64,000 nt of DNA from Vibrio mimicus (GTDB lineage: Bacteria > Pseudomonadota > Gammaproteobacteria > Enterobacterales > Vibrionaceae): contig NZ_CP077426.1 in assembly GCF_019048845.1 (NCBI RefSeq), positions 2,217,501 through 2,281,500 on the forward strand, written 5' to 3'. Below the pieces are notes generated by a model. It saw nothing but the letters and a program-made list of their open reading frames with translations, did no database searches and had not been told where the DNA came from. The first letter of the stretch is position 1. Each line of letters begins with the position of its first letter. This document shows positions 37,778-48,100 of the stretch, piece by piece. Position numbers and translations under genes: made by a program.

Positions 37778-39103
37778 ATGAATCCAGTAGTCATTTCCGT
37801 TTGTGTCATGCTGCTGCTAGCCCTGATGCGGGTGAACGTCGTGGTTGCTTTGACGTTCAGTGCCATCGTTGGTGGTTTAGTCGCAGGTATGAGTTTAAAT
37901 GATACCGTTGCCGCTTTTGAAAGCGGTTTGGGTGGCGGAGCCACTATCGCCTTAAGTTACGCTATGCTCGGCACCTTTGCCGTCGCGATTTCTAGATCGG
38001 GCATAACCGACTTACTCGCGCAAAGTGTGATTCGTCGCATTCATGGTCAAGAAAACCATGTGGCTTCTACAGGCCTGAAATACGTTGTGCTGATTTCATT
38101 GCTGCTCATGGCAATGGCATCACAAAACGTTATTCCCGTGCACATCGCGTTCATCCCGATTTTGATCCCACCACTGCTGAGCGTATTCGCCAAGCTCAAG
38201 CTCGATCGCCGCTTAGTCGCGTGCGTACTGACTTTTGGTTTGATCACCCCTTACATGGTACTTCCAGTCGGTTTTGGGGGCATTTTCCTCAACAACATTC
38301 TGCTGAAAAACCTGCATGACAATGGATTGGAAGCCATCACGGCTAGCCAAGTGCCTACGGCAATGATTCTGCCTGCGATTGGTATGATCTTTGGTCTATT
38401 GCTAGCGGTCTTTTTCAGCTACCGTAAACCTCGTGAATATCAAGAAACTGAGTTGACGGTGGTTCAGCAAGACAGTTTTGCAATCAATAGCAAACACATC
38501 GCCATTGCTGGAGTGGGGATTGTTGCCGCCTTAGTCGTGCAGTTGTTTACGGGTTCAATGATTATCGGTGCGCTTGCGGGCTTTATGGTGTTCACTTTTG
38601 GTGGCGTGATTGCGTGGAAAGAGACTCATGATGTGTTCACCAAAGGCGTACACATGATGGCGATGATTGGCTTTATCATGATTTCTGCGGCCGGTTTTGC
38701 GGCAGTGATGAAAGCCACAGGAGGCGTTGAAACGTTAGTCGCCTCACTATCCACCAACATTGGTGATAACAAAGCTTTAGCGGCTCTACTGATGTTAGTC
38801 GTAGGCCTACTAGTGACGATGGGAATTGGTTCCTCTTTTTCAACCATTCCGATTCTCGCCACCATTTATGTGCCGCTCTGTCTTTCGTTTGGTTTTTCAC
38901 CAATGGCGACGGTTGCTCTGGTCGGTACGGCTGCTGCGCTAGGTGATGCTGGCTCTCCAGCTTCCGATTCAACGTTAGGCCCAACCTCTGGCCTCAATGC
39001 AGATGGTCAACACGAACACATTTGGGAAACGGTAGTGCCAACCTTTATCCACTACAACCTGCCGCTCATTGTCTTCGGCTGGATTGCCGCTATGGTGCTG
39101 TAA
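37778..39103 (+). CDS. Na+/H+ antiporter-family permease (YuiF/NhaC-like)
   Basis: 441-residue inner-membrane transporter with about 11-12 hydrophobic segments. N-terminal region ([20 protein letters not shown]) fits the Na_H_antiport_2 type, and the C-terminal half ([41 protein letters not shown], in part) the NhaC superfamily. Substrate cannot be read from sequence; some relatives of this family carry amino acids rather than sodium. 102 bases after rnt; terminator follows. Confidence 0.85.
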   Translation: MNPVVISVCVMLLLALMRVNVVVALTFSAIVGGLVAGMSLNDTVAAFESGLGGGATIALSYAMLGTFAVAISRSGITDLLAQSVIRRIHGQENHVASTGLKYVVLISLLLMAMASQNVIPVHIAFIPILIPPLLSVFAKLKLDRRLVACVLTFGLITPYMVLPVGFGGIFLNNILLKNLHDNGLEAITASQVPTAMILPAIGMIFGLLLAVFFSYRKPREYQETELTVVQQDSFAINSKHIAIAGVGIVAALVVQLFTGSMIIGALAGFMVFTFGGVIAWKETHDVFTKGVHMMAMIGFIMISAAGFAAVMKATGGVETLVASLSTNIGDNKALAALLMLVVGLLVTMGIGSSFSTIPILATIYVPLCLSFGFSPMATVALVGTAAALGDAGSPASDSTLGPTSGLNADGQHEHIWETVVPTFIHYNLPLIVFGWIAAMVL

Positions 39104-39132
39104 CTACAGCGTAGTGAGAAATAACACCTACG

Positions 39133-39160
39133 AAAAAGGCTTCCCTCGGGAAGCCTTTTT
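39133..39160. terminator. Bidirectional terminator
   Basis: Perfect 12-bp stem AAAAAGGCTTCC / GGAAGCCTTTTT with a 4-base loop, between the convergent antiporter gene and purF. Confidence 0.95.
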
Positions 39161-39187
39161 GTTATTAAATCATTACACTGAGAGCGC

Positions 39188-40702
39188 CTATGCGCCTTCA
39201 TTGTGCAGTTCTAAATTCGCCAGATCTTGCAAAATTTCACGCTGTACCTTGGCATCATCACTGCGCATCGATTCTAGGAAATCCAAGTATTGCTGATCGA
39301 TATCCCCCGTCACGTATTCACCGTTGAAAACCGAGGCTTCAAACTTCACGATATCCGGGTTGCCACAGCGTACCGCGTCCACTAGATCATCGATCGTTTG
39401 GAAAATCAGTGCATCCGCACCAATTTGCTTACAGATCGCGTCATTGTCACGACCGTGAGCAATCAGTTCATTGGCACTTGGCATATCAATGCCATACACA
39501 TTCGGGAAACGAATCTCAGGCGCAGCAGAGACGATGTACACCTTCTTCGCACCAGAATCACGAGCCATCTCGATGATCTGCTCAGATGTCGTGCCCCGCA
39601 CGATTGAGTCATCCACCAACAGTACATTCTTATCTTTAAACTCTGAGCGAATGGCATTGAGTTTACGACGTACGGATTTCTTACGTTGCTGCTGACCCGG
39701 CATGATAAAGGTACGGCCAACATAGCGGTTTTTCACAAAACCTTGACGATATGGCTTCTCAATCGCCTGAGCGATTTGCAATGCGATATCACACGACGTT
39801 TCCGGGATTGGAATCACGACATCAATATCGAGATCGCTGTACTCATTCTTAATGCGCTCACCTAAGCGATTTCCCATTTCTACGCGCGCGCTGTAGACCG
39901 AAATTTTATCGATGAAGGAATCTGGACGCGCAAAGTAAACAAATTCAAAGATACATGGGTTCAGAGCTGGGTTATCCGCACACTGCTTGGTGTAAAGCTC
40001 ACCATCAAAAGTGACATAAATCGCTTCACCTGGTGCCACATCTCGCACAAAGTCAAAACCCACAGCATCCAGTGCCACCGATTCTGAAGCCACCATGTAT
40101 TCGTGTTGACCATTGGTTTCACGCTTACCGAGGCACAATGGACGAATACCGTGTGGGTCACGAAATGCAATCATACCGTGACCGATGATCATGGCCGCCA
40201 CCGCGTAAGCACCACGAATGGTACGGTGCACATTACTAACGGCGCGGAACACATCGTCCACCGTGACGTTGCCTTTTACTGTGTCAATTTCATGAGCCAG
40301 CACATTGAGCAACACTTCCGAATCCGATGTGGTATTGACATGACGGCGGTCTTTTTCAAACAGTTTTTGACGAACTTGATTCGCATTGGTCAAATTGCCG
40401 TTATGAGCAAGTGTGATACCGAAAGGAGAGTTCACATAGAAAGGTTGAGCTTCTGAGGCGCTAGAGCTGCCTGCGGTCGGGTAACGCACATGACCGACTC
40501 CAACGTTGCCCTGCAGGCGTTGCATGTGTTTCGCTTCAAAGACATCCTTGACTAACCCGTTTGCCTTACGCAGACGAAAACGATTGCTTTCTATAGTACA
40601 AATACCCGCGGCATCTTGGCCACGATGCTGCAACACAGTCAAAGCATCATAAATTGACTGGTTTACAGGCGTTGTTCCCACGATTCCAACAATACCACAC
40701 AT
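39188..40702 (-). CDS. purF: Amidophosphoribosyltransferase
   Basis: First committed step of purine synthesis: PRPP plus glutamine to phosphoribosylamine. 504 residues. N-terminal nucleophile glutaminase with catalytic Cys2 (MCGIVGIVG), the glutamine-binding RYPTAGSSS region, and the C-terminal PRTase loop [17 protein letters not shown]. Second gene of the cvpA-purF operon, 32 bases after cvpA. Confidence 0.97.
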   Translation of the reverse strand: MCGIVGIVGTTPVNQSIYDALTVLQHRGQDAAGICTIESNRFRLRKANGLVKDVFEAKHMQRLQGNVGVGHVRYPTAGSSSASEAQPFYVNSPFGITLAHNGNLTNANQVRQKLFEKDRRHVNTTSDSEVLLNVLAHEIDTVKGNVTVDDVFRAVSNVHRTIRGAYAVAAMIIGHGMIAFRDPHGIRPLCLGKRETNGQHEYMVASESVALDAVGFDFVRDVAPGEAIYVTFDGELYTKQCADNPALNPCIFEFVYFARPDSFIDKISVYSARVEMGNRLGERIKNEYSDLDIDVVIPIPETSCDIALQIAQAIEKPYRQGFVKNRYVGRTFIMPGQQQRKKSVRRKLNAIRSEFKDKNVLLVDDSIVRGTTSEQIIEMARDSGAKKVYIVSAAPEIRFPNVYGIDMPSANELIAHGRDNDAICKQIGADALIFQTIDDLVDAVRCGNPDIVKFEASVFNGEYVTGDIDQQYLDFLESMRSDDAKVQREILQDLANLELHNEGA

Positions 40703-40734
40703 GTCCTAATCCTCGATTTCAACCGTCTCCGGCG

Positions 40735-41226
40735 CTAAATTGCGCCAGAGAGAAAACTTGATGTTGCTTTTAGGTGTTCAAAGAACGGAGCAATAATGCG
40801 ACTAAATTCAGGCACTAACTGCGAACTCTTCCACCACTCTGTATTTGGAAATGCGGTAAACGCATCCATGAAGAACAGACCTGCTGCGACAATCAATACT
40901 CCGCGTAGTGCACCAAACACCACACCGAGAATTCTGTCGGTTCCTGATAGTCCTGTTTTTTCGACTAGCTGTGCGATCACGTAGTTAACGATAGCACCCA
41001 CGATTAAAGTCGCCACGAACAGAGCCGCGATGGCCGCTCCATTACGGAACATATCGTCTTTAATATTGGTGAAGTACACCGCCAGTTTGGCGTAGTACTC
41101 AGAAGCGATATAAAACGCCCCAAACCAAATCACTAAAGACAAGGCTTCTTTCGCAAAGCCGCGAACAAGACTGATCAGCGCAGACAGGCCGATCACACTT
41201 AAAATGACAATATCTAACCAGTTCAT
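40735..41226 (-). CDS. cvpA: CvpA family membrane protein
   Basis: 163 residues with four hydrophobic segments (MNWLDIVILSVIGLSALISLVRG; LVIWFGAFYIASEYY; AIAALFVATLIVGAIVNYVI; VFGALRGVLIVAAGLFFMDAF). E. coli CvpA is required for colicin V production and envelope integrity; molecular role unclear. A PurR-type box lies upstream. Confidence 0.93.
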   Translation of the reverse strand: MNWLDIVILSVIGLSALISLVRGFAKEALSLVIWFGAFYIASEYYAKLAVYFTNIKDDMFRNGAAIAALFVATLIVGAIVNYVIAQLVEKTGLSGTDRILGVVFGALRGVLIVAAGLFFMDAFTAFPNTEWWKSSQLVPEFSRIIAPFFEHLKATSSFLSGAI

Positions 41227-41274
41227 GAGTTCTTACATCTTAAGTTGGCGCGCATTTTAACAGAAAAAAACGCC

Positions 41275-41290
41275 ACGCAAACGTTTTCTT
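41275..41290 (-). promoter_or_regulatory. PurR-type operator of cvpA-purF
   Basis: ACGCAAACGTTTTCTT matches the PurR box ACGCAAACGTTTTCGT at 15 of 16 positions and lies 48 bases upstream of cvpA, overlapping the last codon of dedD. A -10-like TAAAAT (minus strand, 41254-41259) lies between it and the gene. Confidence 0.85.
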
Positions 41291-41876
41291 ATGGGTTTAA
41301 CGGTTTAAATTTGAGCAATTGACCTTTGGCGCCAGTAATTTTTTCTAATTCCTGTAGCTGAGTTTCTAGCTTAGATTTCGAAACATCAGGACCAATAATC
41401 ACTCGGGTAAAATCATTCTCTTGTTTAACATGCGCTTGATAGCCGCGTTTTTGTAGATCTGCGACCACACTGCGCGCATTGTCCGCATTCTTAAGCGCCA
41501 TCAACTGAATGATCCAAGCCGAATCTTGGTAATCGTTGGTTTCTGGCACTTTCGTCACCGTAACCGGTACCTGCTCCACCACTTTTGCAGGTGGTGGATT
41601 TTGGGGTACAGAAGCGGTGCTTGCTGGTACAGAAGGGGGTTCAGTACCCGTTTGAGTAACGGACACCGGCGCTTCGGGCAGCACAATGGTATCTTGAACG
41701 GGATCCTGCACTTCAAACTTTTCGACTTCACCTTCTAGCTGCGGTTTGATAGGAATGCTAGCGATCTCTTCTTTAAAGTGCGTTTTCTTACCATCGAGCA
41801 CATCGGGTAAAACAATCACACCGATCGCCACCAACACTATGGTGCCAACTAAACGGCTTTGAAATTTACTGGCCAT
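41289..41876 (-). CDS. dedD: SPOR-domain cell division protein DedD
   Basis: 195 residues. One N-terminal membrane helix (about 9-26, LVGTIVLVAIGVIVLPDVL), a Pro/Val/Thr-rich periplasmic linker, and a C-terminal SPOR domain (about 118-192, SAWIIQLMALKNADNARSVV onward) that binds denuded septal peptidoglycan. It begins one base before the folC stop codon boundary (adjacent genes), as in the E. coli accD-folC-dedD-cvpA-purF order. Confidence 0.92.
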   Translation of the reverse strand: MASKFQSRLVGTIVLVAIGVIVLPDVLDGKKTHFKEEIASIPIKPQLEGEVEKFEVQDPVQDTIVLPEAPVSVTQTGTEPPSVPASTASVPQNPPPAKVVEQVPVTVTKVPETNDYQDSAWIIQLMALKNADNARSVVADLQKRGYQAHVKQENDFTRVIIGPDVSKSKLETQLQELEKITGAKGQLLKFKPLNP

Positions 41877-43142
41877 CTACTCTCCTCTCTTCTGCCAATG
41901 CTCTAGCACTTCACCTACAGTGTGGAAAGAGCCAGCCACCACAATGACATCTTGTGCTGAAGCTTGTGTCAACGCGGCTTCAAATGCCGCTACCGGATTA
42001 GCATATTGAATATTGCCTGTGGGTAAATACTGGCAAAGCTGCTCCGCCGTTGCAGCGCGAGGGCCAGACAGAGATGCGGGATACCAATGTGTTACCACTG
42101 GATTCAGTTCCATCACTGTCGAGGCGATGTCTTTATCATGCAGCATACCTAACACTAAATGGATTACTTGCTGAGGATAACGCTGTTTGAGTTGTTCCAC
42201 TAAATAGTGTGCAGAATGCGGATTGTGTGCCACATCCAACACTATGATGGGTTCACGGCTAATCAGCTGCATGCGTCCGGCCAATTGAGCATGACGTAAC
42301 CCTTCAACAACATCAATGTCACTGATTTCTAGCCCAGAGCAGCCGAGCGCCATCAGCGCCGTCGCGGCGTTGGGTAAAGGCAATGACGGCATGGGCAATT
42401 CCGTTAACTCAAAGCGCCCACTGCGCCAGTGCCAAGTGGTTTCTGAGGTTTTTTCGTAGCTGAATTGGATTTCAACTTGATGCAGTTTGGCACCAATATC
42501 ATCAGCATGCGCCGCAACCGTCGCAGGCGGTTTAGGTTGCCCACAGATCGCAGGTTTACCTGAGCGGAAGATTCCTGCTTTTTCATAACCAATGACAGTA
42601 ATATCGTTGCCGAGCCAATCAGTATGATCTAGCGCTAAGCTAGTAATCACACTGACATCGTGATCAACAACGTTGGTGGCATCGAGGCGACCACCAAGCC
42701 CCACTTCGAGCAGCAATACATCGACTTTCTGCTGTTCAAAAAGGTAAAGCGCAGCCAGTGTGCCAAATTCAAACAAACTTAAGCTCACTTCTCCACGCTC
42801 TTGCTCAATGTGCGCAAATGCTTGGGAGTGCATCTCATCAGGCAGATCTTTCCCATTGATGCGTACGCGCTCGTTATAACGAATTAGATGAGGGGAGCTG
42901 TACACGCCGACAGAATAGCCAGCTTGAAGCAAGATCGCTTCCATGAGTGCACAAGTGGAACCTTTACCATTGGTACCTGCCACTGTAATTACGGTTGGCG
43001 CGGGTTTGGTCAGTTTGGCTTTTTGAGCAACGGCTTGAACACGCTCTAGGCCGAGATCGATTGCTGAGGTGTGTATGTGGGCTAAATAATCAAGCCACAC
43101 CGCGAGTGGAGATGTGGCTTGAGGAACAGGCTTATTAGTCAT
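41877..43142 (-). CDS. folC: Bifunctional folylpolyglutamate / dihydrofolate synthase
   Basis: Adds glutamate to dihydropteroate and to folates. 421 residues. ATP P-loop VAGTNGKGSTCALME near residues 55-70, the HIxQERGEVSLSLFEFGTLAA and EVGLGGRLDATNVV substrate motifs, and C-terminal LDVAHNPHS. 44 bases after accD. Confidence 0.96.
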   Translation of the reverse strand: MTNKPVPQATSPLAVWLDYLAHIHTSAIDLGLERVQAVAQKAKLTKPAPTVITVAGTNGKGSTCALMEAILLQAGYSVGVYSSPHLIRYNERVRINGKDLPDEMHSQAFAHIEQERGEVSLSLFEFGTLAALYLFEQQKVDVLLLEVGLGGRLDATNVVDHDVSVITSLALDHTDWLGNDITVIGYEKAGIFRSGKPAICGQPKPPATVAAHADDIGAKLHQVEIQFSYEKTSETTWHWRSGRFELTELPMPSLPLPNAATALMALGCSGLEISDIDVVEGLRHAQLAGRMQLISREPIIVLDVAHNPHSAHYLVEQLKQRYPQQVIHLVLGMLHDKDIASTVMELNPVVTHWYPASLSGPRAATAEQLCQYLPTGNIQYANPVAAFEAALTQASAQDVIVVAGSFHTVGEVLEHWQKRGE

Positions 43143-43186
43143 CTAACGTGCAACCATAGAATTCGGTGGTTTAGTTAGCGCTTACT

Positions 43187-44113
43187 TTACCCTTTTTTGT
43201 TGGCTTCTGGTACCGCATAAGGCGCTTCATTTGGCGTGCCGTTCACAGAAACTACTAGCGGAGAGGTTTGGCCCGTCATTTTAGCCAATAGGCTAGAGAC
43301 ACGTTGGCGCATATCACGGCGATCAACGATCATATCAATCGCACCATGCTCAAGTAAGAATTCGCTGCGTTGGAATCCTTCAGGCAAGTCTTCACGAACG
43401 GTTTGCTCAATCACACGACGACCAGCAAAGCCGATCAGCGCTTTAGGTTCACCTATGTTGATATCACCTAACATCGCTAAACTGGCCGATACACCACCCA
43501 TGGTTGGATCTGTCATGACCGAAATAAACGGCAGTCCTTTATTCGACAAACGCTCTAATGCCGCGCTGGTTTTTGCCATTTGCATTAGAGACATCAACGC
43601 CTCTTGCATACGTGCACCACCACTGGCTGAGAAACAAACCAAACCACAGTTGTGCTCAATCGCCGCTTCAACCGCGCGAACAAAGCGAGCGCCAACTACA
43701 GAACCCATTGAGCCTCCCATGAAGGAGAACTCAAACGCACAAGCAACAACAGGCACATCGAGTACAGAACCCTTCATTACCACCAATGCATCTTTCTCAC
43801 CACTGGCTTTTTGCGCAGCAACAATACGTTCTTTGTAGCGCTTAGAATCTTTGAATTTCAGTTTATCTTGCGGCTCAAGCTCTTCACCCAACTCAAAACG
43901 TTCACCTTGATCAAGAAACGTTTCCAAGCGGCGGCGCGCTTTCATGCGCATGTGGTGATCACACTTAGGACAAACTTCTAGGTTACGCTCTAATTCCGCG
44001 TAATAAAGCACCTGTTCACACGATGTACACTTAGTCCAAACACCTTCTGGAATAGAGGCTTTGCGTGAACTACCAATGTTGCTTTTCTCTAAAATTTTTT
44101 CGAGCCAACTCAT
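43187..44113 (-). CDS. accD: Acetyl-CoA carboxylase carboxyltransferase subunit beta
   Basis: Transfers carboxyl from biotin to acetyl-CoA in fatty-acid synthesis, with AccA. 308 residues. N-terminal zinc ribbon C-x2-C-x15+-C-x2-C (CTSCEQ...CPKCDHH) within residues 27-52, and the crotonase-fold core with [25 protein letters not shown] and [11 protein letters not shown]. Confidence 0.97.
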   Translation of the reverse strand: MSWLEKILEKSNIGSSRKASIPEGVWTKCTSCEQVLYYAELERNLEVCPKCDHHMRMKARRRLETFLDQGERFELGEELEPQDKLKFKDSKRYKERIVAAQKASGEKDALVVMKGSVLDVPVVACAFEFSFMGGSMGSVVGARFVRAVEAAIEHNCGLVCFSASGGARMQEALMSLMQMAKTSAALERLSNKGLPFISVMTDPTMGGVSASLAMLGDINIGEPKALIGFAGRRVIEQTVREDLPEGFQRSEFLLEHGAIDMIVDRRDMRQRVSSLLAKMTGQTSPLVVSVNGTPNEAPYAVPEANKKG

Positions 44114-44285
44114 GGAAGACCTTTTACTCTCAATCTCCCGCCATCAGCAGGAGAGATAAATTCGACAAAAATGCGTGAGGATTAAAGCACAGAAAATGCC
44201 AACTGTAGACAAAAAACTGGTTGTACCTATTCTCGCTCTTCGACTACAGCACAATATTGTTTATTTTTGAGTCAATTACTACCCA

Positions 44286-45080
44286 TTAGTTCAAATTATC
44301 TGGTAAGAAAAGTGGTCCAATTGGCATTTCTGGTAATCCAAATTGAGCAGGGTAATCCACATCAACCAGATAAAGTCCTTCAGCTTTTGCTGTCGCGGCA
44401 GCCAAAGTGCGATTCTTCTGCTCAAGTAACCACTGGATCCACTCAGGCTTTTGTTCACCACGACCAACGGCAATCAAACTACCGGTGATATTTCTTACCA
44501 TGTGGTGCACAAACGCATTAGCTTTGATATCAATCACCACATAACGACCGTGACGCGTCACATTTAGGTGCATGACGTTGCGCCAAGGACTTCGTGACTG
44601 GCAATGCACCGCGCGAAATGAGGTGAAGTCATTTTCCCCGAGCAAGTATTGTCCAGCTTGCTGCATTTTTTCGACATCTAACTCGCCGTGATAATGACTG
44701 ACACCAGAATTCAAAATGCCAGGACGGTAAACATGGTTGTAAATGACATAGCGATAACGTCTGGCTGTAGCACTGAATCGTGCATGAAAATCATCAGGAA
44801 CCGCGGTTGCCCAGCGTACGGCAATGTCTTTTGGTAAATTAGCGTTTGCCCCCATGGTCCACGCCACCATCTGCCGTTCAGCGGTAGTATCAAAATGTAC
44901 TACTTGCCCTGTACCATGAACGCCAGCATCGGTTCGTCCTGCACACTGAACTTCAACTGGATGGTTGGCTATTTTACTCAGCGCCTTTTCTAACGCTTCT
45001 TGGACACTTTTGACTTCTCTCTGGCGCTGCCAACCGTAGTAGTGAGTCCCGTCATACTCAATACCTAACGCAATTCTCAT
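44286..45080 (-). CDS. truA: tRNA pseudouridine(38-40) synthase
   Basis: 264 residues. Catalytic Asp in [18 protein letters not shown] (near residue 52-55), N-terminal [17 protein letters not shown], and [19 protein letters not shown] near 200. Lies between hubP (with its own terminator) and accD, as commonly seen in gamma-proteobacteria. Confidence 0.97.
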   Translation of the reverse strand: MRIALGIEYDGTHYYGWQRQREVKSVQEALEKALSKIANHPVEVQCAGRTDAGVHGTGQVVHFDTTAERQMVAWTMGANANLPKDIAVRWATAVPDDFHARFSATARRYRYVIYNHVYRPGILNSGVSHYHGELDVEKMQQAGQYLLGENDFTSFRAVHCQSRSPWRNVMHLNVTRHGRYVVIDIKANAFVHHMVRNITGSLIAVGRGEQKPEWIQWLLEQKNRTLAAATAKAEGLYLVDVDYPAQFGLPEMPIGPLFLPDNLN

Positions 45081-45154
45081 GCTGTTTGTCTCAATAAAAA
45101 TGGGGGCGGGAAGTATAAACAGTTTGCCAATAAATTTCTAATCACCAGAAAAGC

Positions 45155-45177
45155 AAAAGGCAGCTGAGCTGCCTTTT
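45155..45177. terminator. Terminator of hubP
   Basis: Stem AAAAGGCAGC / GCTGCCTTTT with a 3-base loop, 10 bases past the hubP stop (minus strand) and upstream of truA; symmetric A and T runs make it potentially bidirectional. Confidence 0.85.
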
Positions 45178-45186
45178 AAAGAGAGA

Positions 45187-48100
45187 TTATACTCGCCCAT
45201 TAAGAACATCGATTAGCCGTTTGGCTTGTTGGCGAATCTCATCATCTCCGTCAACAATCGCCTCTTCGAGCAGTTTAATTGCGCCTTTCTCATCGTTCAT
45301 TTCGATATAAATTTTCGCAAGATCCAACTTACCCGCAGCTTCTGCACCACTATCCACATCAATGTCTCGAATGTCGCCAATCACATCAGGGAATTCATCC
45401 AAACCCACATCCAGTTTCAGCTCTTCTTCATCAGGATTTAAGTTCTGCTCTTCCGATTCAACCTGAGCCATTAACTCATCAATCGTCATGTAGCCATCAC
45501 GCTGCGGATCGAAGTCTAGTAAATCTTCTTGCGATCCCCAGTTTTCAGATTTAGCTTTCGGTTCTGGTGTTTCGCTAGCCCAAATCGCTTGTTCATCTTC
45601 CGGTACTTCATCAGGTAACTGAGCTTGCTGATCTGGGGTTAAGTGGAAACCGTTCCAATCCTCACCGCCCATCTGCAACATGGCATCAATATCCATGCCT
45701 GCACTGTCAATGGTTTTCGCATCTAATGGACGATCAAAACTAAAAGGCTTTTCGCCATCAGGATTTTCACTAAGCCAATCATGTAATGCTTCTTCATCAT
45801 AGCCTTGTTTTTGCGTGACTTGAGCCGTCTCGGTTAGCTGTGGTGTAGTCGCTATCTGAGCGTCTTCGGCTTCATCGGCATTAGCTGATTCATTCAATGC
45901 AGTGGAGTCTTGTTCAGCTTCTGCTACAGGTTCTTGAATCGCATCCGCTAATGCATCTGCTTCGGTGTACACCGGTAAGTCAAGCTCATCAAGAGCTGTG
46001 AACGGCTCTTCATTCTCCTGCTCAAGATTCGTTGCTAGCTCAGGCTCTGCAACTGGCTCTTGAATCGCATCGGCTAATGCGTCTTCTTCGGTGTACTCCG
46101 GTAAGTCAAGTTCATCAAGAGCTGTGAACGGCTCTTCATTCTCCTGCTCAAGATTCGTTGCTAGCACAGGCTCTGCAACTGGCTCTTGGATCGCATCGGC
46201 TAATGCATCTGCTTCGGTGTACTCCGGTAAGTCAAGTTCATCAAGAGCAGTGAACGACTCTTCATTGTCTTGCTCAAGATTTGTTGCTAGCTCAGGCTCT
46301 GCAACTGGCTCTTGAATCGCATCGGCTAACGCGTCCTCTTCGGTGTACTCCGGCAAGTCGAGCTCATCAAGAGCTGTGAACGACTCTTCATTGTCTTGCT
46401 CAAGATTTGTTGCTAGCTCAGGCTCTGCAACTGGCTCTTGAATCGCATCGGCTAACGCGTCCTCTTCGGTGTACTCCGGTAAGTCGAGCTCATCAAGAGC
46501 TGTGAACGACTCTTCATTCTCTTGCTCAAGATTTGTTGCTAGCTCAGGCTCTGCAACTGGCTCTTGGATCGCATCGGCTAACGCGTCCTCTTCGGTGTAT
46601 TCCGGTAAGTCGAGCTCATCAAGAGCTGTGAACGACTCTTCATTCTCCTGCTCAAGATTCGTTGCTAGCTCAGGCTCTGCAACTGGCTCTTGGATCGCAT
46701 CGGCTAACGCGTCCTCTTCGGTGTATTCCGGTAAGTCGAGCTCATCAAGAGCTGTGAACGACTCTTCATTGTCTTGCTCAAGATTTGTTGCTAGCTCAGG
46801 CTCTGCAACTGGCTCTTGGATCGCATCAGCTAATGCATCCTCTTCGGTGTACTCTGGCAAGTCAAGTTCATCAAGAGCTGTGAACGACTCTTCATTCTCC
46901 TGCTCAAGATCTGTTGCTAGCTCAGGCTCTGCAACTGGCTCTTGAATCGCATCGGCTAACGCGTCCTCTTCGGTGTACTCCGGCAAGTCGAGCTCATCAA
47001 GAGCTGTGAACGACTCTTCATTCTCTTGCTCAAGATTTGTTGCTAGCTCAGCCTCAGGTGCCTCAACGCCCATCTCTGTTGCCGACTCATCAATCAGATC
47101 GTCATCCACAAGAGTGGCGGGATCTACGGACTCTTCCCACATGGCAACTTTGGCAGCGAGAGGCTCTGACTCAGATTCAATTTGAGAGTCAATCAGTGGC
47201 TCTTTGGCAGACGGTTGTTCGAGTGTTGCAAGAGTTGCTTCATCATCTTCAGACGGTACCTCATCCAACTCTAACTCATTATCAGCTAGATTTTTTGCAA
47301 CATCCGCTTCCTGTGTACCTTCTTCTTCGAAGACCCAATCATCGTCTTGGGGAATACCGAATTCATTGGCTGGTAAAGTTTGCTTAAGAGGGATTTCCTC
47401 CTCAATACCGCCTTCAATCTCTGGATTGAAATCAAAATCATCGGATTGTGTAAATGATTCATTCTCGTCCAGTTGAGGCTCGAGTAAAGGATCTTTAGCC
47501 GGTGCTGAGTTCAGTAGGTCATCGATAAAGGTGTCACTATTAAACTCATCTTCCGCAGCCAACTCTTGCTGCTCTTGCTCGGCCTGTTGTTCAATTTCAA
47601 GGAGTTCATCGAACAACTCTGTACCATCTTCAACACTGAGCTTTTCCGGAGAAGCAACAAATTCGGTTGCTTTGATCGAGTCATCATCCAGATCAAAATC
47701 ATCCAGTAACTCATCCAGAAGCTCCGTGCTTTCTTCTGTAATATTCTGCTCTACCGATTCTTCGATGAGCTCTGGCTCCCCAAGAACTTCATCCAGAAGT
47801 TGCGTGCTATCTAGCTCTAATTCGATCGGTGTATCTTCAAGTTGAGTCAGTGTAGATCCTAACCCTAGCTCATCGATGTCAGGAGCCTCAATATCATCAA
47901 GCAGCTCTTCAAGAAGTTCGGTACTATCTTCAGCAACTGAGGTATCCACATCATCGATCATTTCATCCAATAACGCAGTTTCATCAACCGCTGTCGCCTC
48001 TAGATATTCAAGATCGGCTTGTTCTTCAATAGAGGCAAATAAATTATCGAGTTCTTGGTCATCAGCGACTCCAGCACCACTTAAGTCAAACTCATCAGCA

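Noticed and set aside
45916..47049. Regular repeats that might suggest a CRISPR array
   Set aside because: The 126-bp units are contiguous, in frame and have no variable spacers.
46091..47185. Ser-rich open frames on the plus strand opposite hubP
   Set aside because: Shadows of the acidic repeat codons on the other strand; repetitive, low complexity and without start signals.
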